This document shows positions 25,634 through 34,641 of a DNA stretch of 64,000 nucleotides, in pieces. Position 1 is the first letter of the stretch; each line of letters begins with the position of its first letter. Location of the stretch: assembly GCA_046846435.1 (NCBI GenBank), contig CP128407.1, forward strand, positions 620,001 to 684,000, read 5' to 3'. A program made the translations under genes and the position numbers. A model generated the notes under the pieces. The model searched no databases and had not been told where the DNA came from. It saw only the letters and a list, made by a program, of their open reading frames with translations. The DNA comes from Nanosynbacter sp963524495. Its GTDB lineage: Bacteria; Patescibacteriota; Saccharimonadia; Saccharimonadales; Saccharimonadaceae.

Positions 25634-25662
25634 TTGACTTTTACAACATTTTGGTGTATTCT
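25634..25662 (+). promoter_or_regulatory. Promoter of the LPXTG protein gene
   Basis: TTGACT at 25634-25639 and TATTCT at 25657-25662 have 17-bp spacing, ~30 bp upstream of the start codon at 25694 with its AAAGGAGG site. Confidence 0.75.
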
Positions 25663-25693
25663 ACATAGAGTTATGAGGATAAAGGAGGAAGCT

Positions 25694-26926
25694 ATGCGAA
25701 ACTTATCATCACTATTCCGCTCGCTATCGCTGCGCCACTATGCCGTTTTAGCGATAGTCGCAGTTACAGCGGCAGTGCCAACTACATTATGGGCGCTAGA
25801 TTCTGATCACTCCGCCAACACCAATACCCAAGCGCCGATGAACACAAAACCTACGCCAGTTTACAGCTGTAATGCACTCAGTATTGATCAGTTTTCGGCT
25901 ACTAGTTTCAAGTTCTCGGTCAAATATTCCGCTCATGGTGGCGCAACCTATAAGACAACAATTTACAAAGTCTACGACGCCAGCGGCAAAGAGGTATACC
26001 GAACTGGTAACGAATTCAAGGGCTTCGCGCCAGGCACGTACACGGTTAAAGCCTTTATCGTCGTTGACGTAAATGGCAAGGAAGAGACGGTGACCAGCGA
26101 TGCCTGCACCAAACAGGCCACAGTCCCTGGTGAAACCCCGGCTCCACAACCAAAGCCTGAGCCGAAACCACAACCAAAACCTGAACCAAAGCCAGATAAA
26201 CCACCGAAAATCACTCTAGCGCTTGCCGTCAAGACTACCGTCAATGGTGCGCAACACAAGACAGTCGCCGTCAACGAGGCCTTCACTTACCAGGTAACTG
26301 TCACCAACACGGGGACGGTTACGCTGCGGGATACGTACGCCACCAATGCCGCACCACAAGGTGTAACCTATCTAAAGGCGTCTGGTGGCACAATTCAGAA
26401 TAATACCTGGCAGACATTGATTAGTGAGCTCAAGCCAAATGAGTCAAAAACATTTACTATTGACGCAGTCGTTAAACAATACGTCGCGGGCACATTGACC
26501 AGCACAACCTGCCTCAAGAGCGAGCAGGCTTCGCTTGAGGGTCATAGCAATTGCAGCAGTGCTACTATAGAGGTGACTAAGCCGCAGGTCCCGGCTCCCC
26601 AACCGAAACCAGCGCCAACGCCACAGCCAAAGCAACCAAAGCCAGCGCCAGCTGACCCGAAGCAACCAAGCCCAACCCAACCAGCTCCCCAACCAAAACC
26701 TGAGCCAAAAACGCCAGACCAGTCGAAGCAGCCATCGACCAACGATAATCAGCAGTCACCTTCAGCCTCGGGCGGCACACAAACCACCAACCCACCTGCC
26801 GCACCGACGACCGTTGGCGAACTGCCACGGACCGGTAACGCCACTGACACGCTCGTTGGTGGGCTGGGTCTTGGCGCCCTACTCACCGCCGGGGTTGCCT
26901 ACCTCATCAGTCGACGTCATGTGTAA
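25694..26926 (+). CDS. LPXTG-anchored surface protein with proline-rich repeats and a DUF11-like domain
   Basis: This 410-aa exported protein has a signal peptide (~1-34), a first extracellular domain with two Cys (~50-145), a Pro/Lys/Glu repeat (PQPKPEPKPQPKPEPKP), a DUF11-like domain (~175-300, FTYQVTVTNTGTVTLRDTY), a second Pro/Gln/Lys-rich linker, and a C-terminal sorting signal: LPRTG, a hydrophobic stretch and SRRHV. It should be fixed to peptidoglycan by a sortase, which is not encoded in this window. The ATG follows AAAGGAGG; the frame upstream into the tRNA is not used. Confidence 0.9.
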   Translation: MRNLSSLFRSLSLRHYAVLAIVAVTAAVPTTLWALDSDHSANTNTQAPMNTKPTPVYSCNALSIDQFSATSFKFSVKYSAHGGATYKTTIYKVYDASGKEVYRTGNEFKGFAPGTYTVKAFIVVDVNGKEETVTSDACTKQATVPGETPAPQPKPEPKPQPKPEPKPDKPPKITLALAVKTTVNGAQHKTVAVNEAFTYQVTVTNTGTVTLRDTYATNAAPQGVTYLKASGGTIQNNTWQTLISELKPNESKTFTIDAVVKQYVAGTLTSTTCLKSEQASLEGHSNCSSATIEVTKPQVPAPQPKPAPTPQPKQPKPAPADPKQPSPTQPAPQPKPEPKTPDQSKQPSTNDNQQSPSASGGTQTTNPPAAPTTVGELPRTGNATDTLVGGLGLGALLTAGVAYLISRRHV

Positions 26927-26947
26927 TCATAAATCTAGTTGACGTGG

Positions 26948-26975
26948 ATACCCCTCGCACCCCGAGGGGTATTTC
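26948..26975 (+). terminator. Rho-independent terminator after the LPXTG gene
   Basis: A perfect 10-bp stem (ATACCCCTCG at 26948-26957 and its complement at 26963-26972) closes a 5-nt loop and runs into a short T stretch. Confidence 0.85.
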
Positions 26976-26991
26976 ATGGTACAATAGTATT

Positions 26992-27207
26992 ATGGCAAAA
27001 CAGAAGAAAAAGCGCTCTAAGAAATACTCTGGCGTTGACGCCGCAACAACTCGACCCAGTGTCACGCGCATCCAGGCGGTCAGCCGCTCGTCGGCCGGTC
27101 AGTGGCTATATGAACGCAAAAAATTACTGCGTGGTGTCGGCATCGGCGTAGTAATAGTCATCATCGTCATTGTGATTATCACTGGCATCATTAGTTTATT
27201 CCGGTAA
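26992..27207 (+). CDS. Small single-pass membrane protein
   Basis: This 71-aa protein has a Lys/Arg-rich N-terminus (AKQKKKRSKKYSG) and one C-terminal membrane helix (GIGVVIVIIVIVIITGII). An extended -10 (TGG-TACAAT, 26980-26985) ends six nucleotides before the ATG, so it is probably leaderless. An upstream start at 26944 would read through the terminator hairpin and is rejected. Function unknown. Confidence 0.7.
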   Translation: MAKQKKKRSKKYSGVDAATTRPSVTRIQAVSRSSAGQWLYERKKLLRGVGIGVVIVIIVIVIITGIISLFR

Positions 27208-27214
27208 AACTTTC

Positions 27215-29395
27215 TCAGTGACTTGTCGCCTTTTTCTTGTTCACGGCCGTCCTATCAAGTGGCAGACGAAAACCAAACGTGCTGCCCTTGTTTTCTTTCG
27301 AGGTAAAAATCATCACCCCGCCGTGCTCCAACACAACTTTACGCGCCAAAAACAAGCCAACGCCCGTACCGTCAGGACGACGCTTGCGAGCATTTGAAGC
27401 GCGAAAGAATTTACCAAACACGCCAGACTGCTCAGCTTTTGGCACGCCGATACCTTGGTCTTCGACCGTAAACACCACTTCCCGCGTATCGCAACAGAGC
27501 GACACCTTGACCGTCGTTCGTTCTTTAGAATAAAAGATCGCGTTATCAATCATGTTCATGATGACTTGGCGGAGTTTTTCGGCATCAATCGGCAACGTCG
27601 GAACATCATCGTCAATATGCACCGAAAGAGTGATGTTATGCTGCTTAGCCACAATCTTCAGCAGAGCCATTTCACTTTGTACAATATCACCGAGGTTAGC
27701 CGGCTGACGATTCATAGTGAATGTCCCGGTCTGTAAGCGAGAGATACTGAGAAAGTCATTGATCAGTTGTACCATGCGCTCACTCGAGGAAAAGGCTTCG
27801 CGCAGAACAGCTTTCTGGGTCGGACGAACTGGGCCGAGATCACCCTGGAGTAGCATGTCGAGATAGCCTTTGATGCTGGTTAGCGGTGTCCGCAGCTGAT
27901 GCGACGCCATAGAAATAAATTCATTCTTCGCCTCGTCTAGTCGCTGTAGCTGCTGGTTACTCATCCGCAGTTCCTGCGTCGCCGCCTCGACACGCTGCTG
28001 TAGCTCGGCATTCAGCTCATTCACCTCCTCCATCGACTGAGCATTTTTAATCGCAATCGCCAGCTCACCGCGCACCGCCCGAAGCATTGAGAGATCGCGC
28101 TCGACATAATTATTTTTCTGACTTTCGCCGATCAGCACAAAACCAACAATATCCTCCTGCAGCGATAATGTCATGACGATAGCCAGCTTTTGTAGTTTCA
28201 TCGTCCGCCGTAGCTGCTCTGGCAATAATTCGACAACCGCCACGTCATCGAGCTGTTCAATCTGGTGTTGCACTGCTAGTCCCGTTAGATCAACTTGCGG
28301 CGGACGAGTGTGTCCACGTGAGCCAAATATCCGAAAGCGCCCGTCATCATAGACTGCAAAGATCACCTGACGGGCCTTGAGGAGCCGCGTCAGGCACGCC
28401 GCCAACCGAGTCGTCAGCAGCCGCAGCCCCATTGTGTGCAACAAAATTTGCCCAATCTCGTTGATAAAACTTTCAATGGTATAATCCTGTCGATAAAATA
28501 GCTTGTCAGTCAGGCGATCAAAAAACTGCTTGGTCGGTTGAAACAAAAACCCTAACAATAATGCCGCCAGCACGCCCCAAAAGCCCGGTATCCCACCGAT
28601 GTCATGACCGCTGAGCGCACTGACAATCGCCGAAATAATATACGTCGCCGCGTAATATACGATCGCTAACAAGCTCAACAACATCGCATATGCAATCGTT
28701 CGCACCGCCGCATCTTTCAGACCAAAGAGACGATGTTTAACAATCGTTAGGTACGCCAACGGTATAAAAATAAAGGTGCTCAGCGGACCGGCCCAAATGA
28801 GATCGTAGCGACCGACAGCTGGTAGCAGCAAATTAAATACCATACCCACGCCACCAGCAATCCCGTACGCATGAGAAATAAGCCGTAGCTGAGAGCGCAC
28901 CAAAAGCGCACTGCGACGACGAGCCTGATACGCGAGAATTACCAGTGCCGCCAAAAACAGCAGTATGAAATATGCCATATAGACGAAATAACCGATCGGA
29001 TGGATGACGACGGTATGCTCATCCACTACCACTTGTGCTATCAGCCAATCAACTCGCACGACAATCACCACAGCAACGATACCAAATAACACCCAAGCAG
29101 TGGCTGGTAACCATTTCATCGTTCGTCGTCGGGAGCCGATATGAGCCGCCACCGAGATCATGGCTACCGCGATCAGCGCTGCTCCGATGTAATATATCCT
29201 CAGGTATATTAATGCCGCCACCAGCACATTAGTCGCTAAAAACGCCGCAATACCCAGTGCCCACAGCGCAATGCCAACCGTCAGTACAAAAAAGAATCTG
29301 GTTGCCGGCTGGCGTGGTTGATGAGCCACGACCATGAGGCCAAACACCAGCGACATCACCCCGGCAATAATCAGCCCCGCTATTTCCATGCCCAC
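27215..29395 (-). CDS. Membrane sensor histidine kinase with GAF-like domain
   Basis: This 726-aa kinase has about eight N-terminal membrane helices (~5-285), a GAF-like domain (~310-450), a coiled coil, a HisKA dimerisation domain with phospho-acceptor His in MASHQLRTPLTSIKGY (~residue 500), and an HATPase domain with N box NMIDNAIFYS, G1 DQGIGVP and G2 GTGVGLFLA. It should autophosphorylate in response to a membrane or envelope signal. The nearby single-domain receiver at 30616 is its likely partner, although the two are in opposite orientations. Confidence 0.92.
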   Translation of the reverse strand: MGMEIAGLIIAGVMSLVFGLMVVAHQPRQPATRFFFVLTVGIALWALGIAAFLATNVLVAALIYLRIYYIGAALIAVAMISVAAHIGSRRRTMKWLPATAWVLFGIVAVVIVVRVDWLIAQVVVDEHTVVIHPIGYFVYMAYFILLFLAALVILAYQARRRSALLVRSQLRLISHAYGIAGGVGMVFNLLLPAVGRYDLIWAGPLSTFIFIPLAYLTIVKHRLFGLKDAAVRTIAYAMLLSLLAIVYYAATYIISAIVSALSGHDIGGIPGFWGVLAALLLGFLFQPTKQFFDRLTDKLFYRQDYTIESFINEIGQILLHTMGLRLLTTRLAACLTRLLKARQVIFAVYDDGRFRIFGSRGHTRPPQVDLTGLAVQHQIEQLDDVAVVELLPEQLRRTMKLQKLAIVMTLSLQEDIVGFVLIGESQKNNYVERDLSMLRAVRGELAIAIKNAQSMEEVNELNAELQQRVEAATQELRMSNQQLQRLDEAKNEFISMASHQLRTPLTSIKGYLDMLLQGDLGPVRPTQKAVLREAFSSSERMVQLINDFLSISRLQTGTFTMNRQPANLGDIVQSEMALLKIVAKQHNITLSVHIDDDVPTLPIDAEKLRQVIMNMIDNAIFYSKERTTVKVSLCCDTREVVFTVEDQGIGVPKAEQSGVFGKFFRASNARKRRPDGTGVGLFLARKVVLEHGGVMIFTSKENKGSTFGFRLPLDRTAVNKKKATSH

Positions 29396-29402
29396 TCCCT
29401 CG

Positions 29403-30557
29403 TCATATTTCTAGTGTACCACCAACCTTTGGTCTACGCATAGCATACAGTGCATAGACACCGTCATTAGGACAATATACATCGACCTGCCAATCACCCA
29501 AACCCGCCGCCCCCGCGATCCACTGCATTGTTTTGATTGACCGAGGCTGGATATGTGGCCACTGCACAACATTCAGCGTAAAGCCTAGCTGTGGATGCGT
29601 ATCACGCATATTACCAACCAGCAGCAACCCGCCGGGTTTCACCAGTTGGGTAGCATTAGCTAGAAAAGTTGCGGCATTAACCTGCAACGCCGTCGGACTT
29701 TCATCTGAAAGCACCTCGGGCACATACTCCAAAATTCCAACGGCATCGACTGCATCATATGTGGCTGCCTCAAGACCAATCTGCCGCCGCAGTGCTCGAG
29801 CTGCCACGTTCGTTTGCGCGTCTACTGCGGGCAAGGCTAAACCCTGAGGGTGCAGAATATTCATACAGCGAACATCAATAGACTGCTTGACTTTCATTGC
29901 CTGAGCATACGTTTTTGCGGCCCTGAGTGCCGACCGGTCAAGATCAACCAGTGTGACTCGCGGCACAGCATGACCATTCTCTTTGATGTGCCGGAGCGCC
30001 TGACAAACCGGCTGAGCAGCGCCGCAAGCTAGACTAACCCACTGCTGCGCTGCGGCGCCCAGAGACGCTTGATCAATAACGTGCCTAGCAAGAATATCCT
30101 GAACAATTTCGCCGCGACTGCGAATACCGTGCGCATCCAAAATGTTACAGGCCCAGTCGCGCACCGCTGGCGAGACTGGTTTGCCATTCGCTAATCGCTC
30201 AATGCTCGGATCATATAACAGGTCCAGTGCCGACGCCGTCGGTATCAGTTCCAGCCAATCCTCGACGCCAGGAACCCGAGCGATCAACTCACGTGTCGCT
30301 GGATTGGTATCATCAATCCTCGTTCGCTGGCGCCCAATCGCTGCGTTAAGATCACAATCACCATGAAAGCCCATACCAGTCAGCTTTTCTAGCTCCATCA
30401 CTACCTTCTCGTGGGATTGCGTCTGATATCGGTCACACGTCGGCACTGGATGAATCCGCCACCGATCCAGCTCAAGTTCCGCCCTGCGCTCTGACAACTC
30501 AACCCAGCCATAACGATCTGGCTGAATAGTTACGCTTTCACGCTGCTTTATTGTCAC
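29403..30557 (-). CDS. SAM-dependent class I methyltransferase
   Basis: This ~384-aa protein carries a Rossmann methyltransferase domain from about residue 175, with motif I VSLACGAAQP, acidic motif II VTLVDLDRSALRAA and a motif VI-like VKPGGLLLVGNM. The N-terminal 170 residues are helical and of unknown role. The substrate cannot be deduced. I choose GTG at 30557, five nucleotides after GAGGTGGG, over a GTG/ATG further upstream. It diverges from the receiver gene and is followed by the histidine kinase 7 bp downstream, so it may belong to the same regulatory unit. Confidence 0.8.
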   Translation of the reverse strand: MTIKQRESVTIQPDRYGWVELSERRAELELDRWRIHPVPTCDRYQTQSHEKVVMELEKLTGMGFHGDCDLNAAIGRQRTRIDDTNPATRELIARVPGVEDWLELIPTASALDLLYDPSIERLANGKPVSPAVRDWACNILDAHGIRSRGEIVQDILARHVIDQASLGAAAQQWVSLACGAAQPVCQALRHIKENGHAVPRVTLVDLDRSALRAAKTYAQAMKVKQSIDVRCMNILHPQGLALPAVDAQTNVAARALRRQIGLEAATYDAVDAVGILEYVPEVLSDESPTALQVNAATFLANATQLVKPGGLLLVGNMRDTHPQLGFTLNVVQWPHIQPRSIKTMQWIAGAAGLGDWQVDVYCPNDGVYALYAMRRPKVGGTLEI

Positions 30558-30615
30558 TTTGCCCACCTCTTTTGTGCTAGTTTTACAATACACCACTGCC
30601 TGCTATAATACAATT

Positions 30616-30987
30616 ATGGTTAAAATTGCTATCATTGAAGATGACGCGACGATCAGTCAGATGTACCGAATGAAGTTCGAGGCGGACGGGTTTGACGTAC
30701 GACTAGCGAGTAATGGCACAATTGGCGTGGCGCTCGTCGAATCGTTTCGTCCAGATGTTATTTTGCTTGATATCCAGATGCCAGAGATGGACGGAGCCGA
30801 GGCCTTGCGACGTATTCGCTCACACGCGTGGGGCAAGACCATACCGGTTATCGTACTGACCAACCTCGGCGAAGAAGAAGCTCCGCGCGAGATGCGCTCA
30901 CTCGGCATCCAAGGCTACATCGTCAAGGCCAACCTCACCCCGCGCCAAGTTGTCGCCCAGGTCAAATCAGTCATTACAAAGCCGTGA
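30616..30987 (+). CDS. Single-domain response regulator (CheY-like receiver)
   Basis: This 123-aa protein is a lone receiver domain: acidic pair EDD near the N-terminus, phospho-acceptor Asp in VILLDIQMPEMDG, conserved Thr in VIVLTN and Lys in YIVKAN. There is no output domain, so it must act by protein contact, possibly on the pilus or as a phosphorelay shuttle. TATAAT at 30604-30609 lies six nucleotides before the ATG, so it is leaderless. It converges with folD, 4 bp away. Confidence 0.93.
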   Translation: MVKIAIIEDDATISQMYRMKFEADGFDVRLASNGTIGVALVESFRPDVILLDIQMPEMDGAEALRRIRSHAWGKTIPVIVLTNLGEEEAPREMRSLGIQGYIVKANLTPRQVVAQVKSVITKP

Positions 30988-30991
30988 GTTT

Positions 30992-31801
30992 CTACCGGAT
31001 ATTGACCCGGCGCAGGCACGCCGTAATGACATTATCAAACAATGCGCTCACCGTCAGCGGACCGACGCCGCCTTTTTCTGGTGTCAAGTGAATGTCGGTG
31101 CGCGTCCGATTCGCCGGTGCCACGTCACCAACAATCTTACCATCCTCCGAGGCGGTTCCTGCGTCAACCACCACCGCACCAGGTCGGATCATATTTGGCT
31201 GAATCAGTCCTGCCACGCCGGTTGCCGTGATGATGACGTCATATTCGTGTAGTCGCGATAAATCATCACCCCTACTAAATACCGTTACGTCCAGTCCCGA
31301 CGCTCGCCACATCCGCTCGAGCGGCGCACCGACCAGCCGCCCACGCCCGACAATAGCCAACCTTTTACCAGCCAGCTCCACACTATAGCCCGCTAACAGC
31401 CAATTGATGGCCATCGGTGTCGCCGGGTCAAACAGCGTTCGCTCAGAATTAAGGCCATCGACGTCTTTTTCCGGTGCCACCAGCCGCACAATTTGATCGG
31501 TCTGCTCTGGCTCGGCTAGTGGCAGCTGGACGATAATTCCCTGGACATCATCGCGTTGGTTTAGCGCCGTGATCGTCTCCGGTAGCTGACGGGTCGCCAC
31601 CCGACAAATTTCTACCTCAATCAAAATATCCGCACCGTAGCGCTGCTTGAGGCGCATGTAGGTAGCAATGACTGGATTGTCCGAATCGGTGACGATGGCG
31701 AGGCGTGGCTGAATGTGGTGCGCTTGACGGAGCATGCGCACTTGCTTGGCCTGACGCTGCTTGATAAACGACGCGAGTTCTGCACCATTGAGAGATTTCA
31801 T
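30992..31801 (-). CDS. folD: Bifunctional methylenetetrahydrofolate dehydrogenase/cyclohydrolase
   Basis: This ~269-aa protein interconverts 5,10-methylene- and 10-formyl-tetrahydrofolate using NADP. Family landmarks are YMRLKQ with the catalytic Tyr-x3-Lys, GIIVQLPLAEP, PEKDVDGLN, the nucleotide-binding IVGRGRLVGAPL and the closing TPEKGGVGPLTV. It is slightly shorter than E. coli FolD (288 aa). The start at 31801 (MKSLNGAEL) has TACAAT (31808-31813) six nucleotides before it. It supplies one-carbon units together with GlyA at 36231. Confidence 0.95.
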   Translation of the reverse strand: MKSLNGAELASFIKQRQAKQVRMLRQAHHIQPRLAIVTDSDNPVIATYMRLKQRYGADILIEVEICRVATRQLPETITALNQRDDVQGIIVQLPLAEPEQTDQIVRLVAPEKDVDGLNSERTLFDPATPMAINWLLAGYSVELAGKRLAIVGRGRLVGAPLERMWRASGLDVTVFSRGDDLSRLHEYDVIITATGVAGLIQPNMIRPGAVVVDAGTASEDGKIVGDVAPANRTRTDIHLTPEKGGVGPLTVSALFDNVITACLRRVNIR

Positions 31802-31880
31802 TGTTTGATTGTAGCAAATCAGTATGAGCACGTCGAGCGCCTTGAGGATGGTAGCCGCCTGTGGTATAATCGGGAAGCTT

Positions 31881-31958
31881 GGCGGATGTAGCTCAGTTGG
31901 TTAGAGCGCTGGATTGTGGCTCCGGAGGCCGTGGGTTCGAGCCCCATCATTCGCCCCA
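31881..31958 (+). tRNA. tRNA-His (GTG)
   Basis: Anticodon loop TTGTGGC is closed by CTGGA/TCCGG. The gene encodes the extra G at position -1 paired with C73, the identity element of tRNA-His, and an encoded CCA. A TATAAT box lies at 31864-31869. Confidence 0.95.
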
Positions 31959-32031
31959 AGCATTGTCCGTAGCAAAAGGTGCGACGTTTTGTTTACCGTT
32001 ACCGCTCATTATGCTATAATCTGGACTGATT

Positions 32032-32108
32032 GGGCCAGTAGCTCAGCTGGTTAGAGCACCTGCCTCTTAAGCAGGGTGTCGAGGGTTCGAGCCCCTCCTG
32101 GCCCTCCA
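32032..32108 (+). tRNA. tRNA-Lys (CTT)
   Basis: Acceptor GGGCCAG/CTGGCCC, anticodon loop CTCTTAA closed by CCTGC/GCAGG, discriminator T and encoded CCA. TATAAT lies ~13 bp upstream. Confidence 0.94.
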
Positions 32109-32117
32109 AGGAATTAT

Positions 32118-32144
32118 TAAACCCCAGTTTGCCTGGGGTTTTAG
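32118..32144 (+). terminator. Terminator after tRNA-Lys
   Basis: AACCCCAG (32120-32127) and CTGGGGTT (32133-32140) form an 8-bp stem with a 5-nt loop, followed by TTTT. Confidence 0.8.
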
Positions 32145-32166
32145 TATGCCTGGTAAATCATACCGT

Positions 32167-32595
32167 TTATGAAAATGGGTTATAGCCGCGCGAAGGCGGC
32201 TCTTGAAATCGAGGCGATGATGGCGACCGAGCGATATTATTGCCCCCCGTTGGACTGCCCAGTGGCGCAGCGCCTGGGGTATTTCGTAAGTTTTGTGACG
32301 GGGACGATGGCTCTGCCTGGCGCAGCGAATTACCCGCAAAGGTACGATTAGAGAGTGGGACATCACTAGTCGTGTCATGGTCTTCCAGCGTATCGTCAGT
32401 GCTCGTTGGCGGCATATAGCCACGTGCACCCAGCGCTGATGATCGATAATTCCCAATCCGCTGGCGATCGCAGTTGCGGTCGCTTACTCGACGGCTGCGA
32501 CCGGTATTACCAAACGCCGGCTGCGTCCGTGGCCGATGCGCCATTAACCGCTGAACTAACCGACGCGACATTCGCGGTTTACCACTAGCATCCAT
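32167..32595 (-). CDS. Disordered Ser/Pro/Arg-rich hypothetical protein
   Basis: This 142-aa protein is rich in Arg, Ser, Pro, Asn and Gly, with little hydrophobic content and no recognised domain, so it is probably intrinsically disordered. The reading frame is supported by a strong ribosome-binding site (AAGGAGG, five nucleotides before the ATG). The N-terminal third is very basic (RMSRRLVQRLMAHRPR), suggesting nucleic-acid or membrane binding. It lies alone among tRNA genes. Confidence 0.65.
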   Translation of the reverse strand: MDASGKPRMSRRLVQRLMAHRPRTQPAFGNTGRSRRVSDRNCDRQRIGNYRSSALGARGYMPPTSTDDTLEDHDTTSDVPLSNRTFAGNSLRQAEPSSPSQNLRNTPGAAPLGSPTGGNNIARSPSSPRFQEPPSRGYNPFS

Positions 32596-32617
32596 ATGAC
32601 CCTCCTTCGATCATTCC

Positions 32618-32694
32618 TGGCGCCCCGAGTAGGATTCGAACCTACGACCTTAGGCTTAGAAGTCCTCTGCTCTATCCAGCTGAGCTATCAGGGC
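32618..32694 (-). tRNA. tRNA-Arg (TCT)
   Basis: Acceptor GCCCTGA/TCGGGGC, anticodon loop CTTCTAA, T-arm GTAGG/CCTAC and encoded CCA. The anticodon stem GAGGA/GCCTA has only three Watson-Crick pairs, flanked by G27-A43 and A31-G39 mismatches. Confidence 0.9.
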
Positions 32695-32737
32695 ATGTTC
32701 ACATTATAGCATCTTTCTGGTACAATAGTGCAAGCTC

Positions 32738-32812
32738 GCGGGTGTAGTACAGCGGCTAGTATGCAAGTTTTCCAAACTTGAGATGGGAGTTCGATTCTCC
32801 CCACCCGCACCA
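32738..32812 (+). tRNA. tRNA-Gly (TCC)
   Basis: Acceptor GCGGGTG/CACCCGC, anticodon loop TTTCCAA closed by CAAGT/ACTTG, discriminator A and encoded CCA. A TACAAT box lies ~13 bp upstream. Confidence 0.95.
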
Positions 32813-32847
32813 ATGTAAGATAATTTCAATCCGCAAAAAAGGGCATC

Positions 32848-34617
32848 ATGGATTCATATTCATACACAAACACTTCACCATACCAGCCACAGGACATCGA
32901 AGACGCATCCGAATTTTATGACGTGATTGAGCGTAGCAGCCTAACACATCAACTGTCTGAGTCGCGGCCGTATGTCTACTGGACAATGGAAATTTATGAC
33001 AAAGCCAACGGCATCAAAGGCGGCGGCGGCCTGGGCGTATTGGCGGCAGATACTCGACGGGTGGCTGAAAAGTTAGAGGTACCATTTGTGGTGGTTACGC
33101 CATTTTATCGCAGTGAGTCGCACCAAAAAATTACCGACCTCGCACAAACTGAATACGTTGAGAAAGTCTCGCCCCAGGAGTATGACTTTCATTATATTGA
33201 TGAGGTTTCGGTTAGCTCCGCCGGCTTTCCCGATGCTAGCCTCAGCATCTTTCGCAAGACACTCGGCTCAACACAATTCGTCACCATCTCAGAGCCAAAC
33301 TTTGGACAATTGTACGAAGGCGAAGGCTCGGGTGATCACCGGCTGTACCAAGAAGTGGCGCTTGGGTTTGGCGGCTATAAAGCCTTGAAATTACTCGGCA
33401 TCAAGCCAGCCGTCATCCAGCTCAACGAAACCGCAACAATTTTTGCGGCGTTGGCTCGACTGGACGAGCTATGCACCAACGGCATGAATCTGTATGAAGC
33501 AATCGTCTACGTGCGTAAACACACGCTCTACACCAACCACACCCTGCTCCAGGCGGCTGAACCAGAATTCCACCGCTCGCAATTTGAAAAATTGGTACTG
33601 CCAAACCTCAAAAGCAACGCTGTGCGCTGCTGGCTGATGGAGCAATTTTGGGGAGACCGCTTGCGGCCGAACTTGCTAGCAATTGAACTAACCGAAGCCA
33701 AAAATGGCGTCAGTAAACTACACGCCCGCGTGGCAAATTTCCGCGACCGCAACAACGACAAAGTCAAATTCCACGCCATCACCAACGGCATTGACCTCGA
33801 GACATGGGTGCTACCGGAAATTCTGCAGGCCTATCGTGAGCATACCATTATTGATAAATTTGGCCTACCGACCGAACAGTGCCAAGAGGCGATCAGCAGG
33901 CTATCAGCCGCCACTATTCGATCACTCAAGCGTACTGGCCGGCTGGAATTAAATCGAGTTCTCGCCAGGCGCAAGGATCAATACAACAACCCAGTTCACC
34001 TACCCGAGGACGCACTGGTGTTCGACTTCAAGCGACGATTCGCCAATTATAAGCGACCGCATCTACCATTTGAGCGCCCAGAAATGCTCAAACAGATTTT
34101 GCTCGATAACAACGCTCACTACATTCTTGCTGGTAAAGTTCATCAGGGCGATCATGATATGTATCAGCAGCTCCTGACCATCCTCAAGCTCGTCGATAGC
34201 GACCCTGTCCTGCGTGAGCGCGTCCACTACATTCAAGATTACGACGAGACCCTGGGACGAGCGCTGGCGATTGGCTCAGATGTTGCTATTAACGTGCCGA
34301 TCATTGGCCTCGAGGCCTGCGGTACATCATGGGAAAAAGACATTGCCAATCTCAAACTACTCATCTCTACCAGTGATGGTGGCGTTGCCGATATCAAGCC
34401 AATTGCCTGTCTCGAGGTGAGCGGCGTGAGCTCAGAGGACGAGACCACCTCGCTCTACGCTAATATGCGGCGGGCGGCACAAATCGTCGCCAGTGACGAT
34501 TTGCTGACGCAGTACATTCATCGCCAGCTCATAGCCTATCTACCGATCATATCGGGCGCACGGATGCTCAAGGATTACCTCAAGTTTCTGTTTCCCGCCC
34601 GGCATACAACCAAATAG
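32848..34617 (+). CDS. Alpha-glucan (glycogen/starch) phosphorylase, short GT35 form
   Basis: This 589-aa enzyme of the glycosyltransferase-35 family releases glucose-1-phosphate from alpha-1,4-glucans using pyridoxal phosphate. Landmarks include WTMEIYDKANGIKGGGGLGVLAADT near the N-terminus (here split at residues ~46-70), TNHTLLQAAEPEF, FDFKRRFANYKRPHL and EACGTSWEKDIANL, whose Lys aligns with the PLP lysine of the EASGTSGMK motif. It is shorter than classic GlgP (~815 aa), like other short-form phosphorylases. It is the only glycogen gene seen here. Confidence 0.88.
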   Translation: MDSYSYTNTSPYQPQDIEDASEFYDVIERSSLTHQLSESRPYVYWTMEIYDKANGIKGGGGLGVLAADTRRVAEKLEVPFVVVTPFYRSESHQKITDLAQTEYVEKVSPQEYDFHYIDEVSVSSAGFPDASLSIFRKTLGSTQFVTISEPNFGQLYEGEGSGDHRLYQEVALGFGGYKALKLLGIKPAVIQLNETATIFAALARLDELCTNGMNLYEAIVYVRKHTLYTNHTLLQAAEPEFHRSQFEKLVLPNLKSNAVRCWLMEQFWGDRLRPNLLAIELTEAKNGVSKLHARVANFRDRNNDKVKFHAITNGIDLETWVLPEILQAYREHTIIDKFGLPTEQCQEAISRLSAATIRSLKRTGRLELNRVLARRKDQYNNPVHLPEDALVFDFKRRFANYKRPHLPFERPEMLKQILLDNNAHYILAGKVHQGDHDMYQQLLTILKLVDSDPVLRERVHYIQDYDETLGRALAIGSDVAINVPIIGLEACGTSWEKDIANLKLLISTSDGGVADIKPIACLEVSGVSSEDETTSLYANMRRAAQIVASDDLLTQYIHRQLIAYLPIISGARMLKDYLKFLFPARHTTK

Positions 34618-34641
34618 GGCCGGCAGCAGCATACTCCGTAA

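Noticed and set aside
25550..25693. N-terminal extension of the LPXTG protein into the tRNA-Glu region
   Set aside because: The frame lacks a ribosome site, and the ATG at 25694 has AAAGGAGG and precedes a normal signal peptide.
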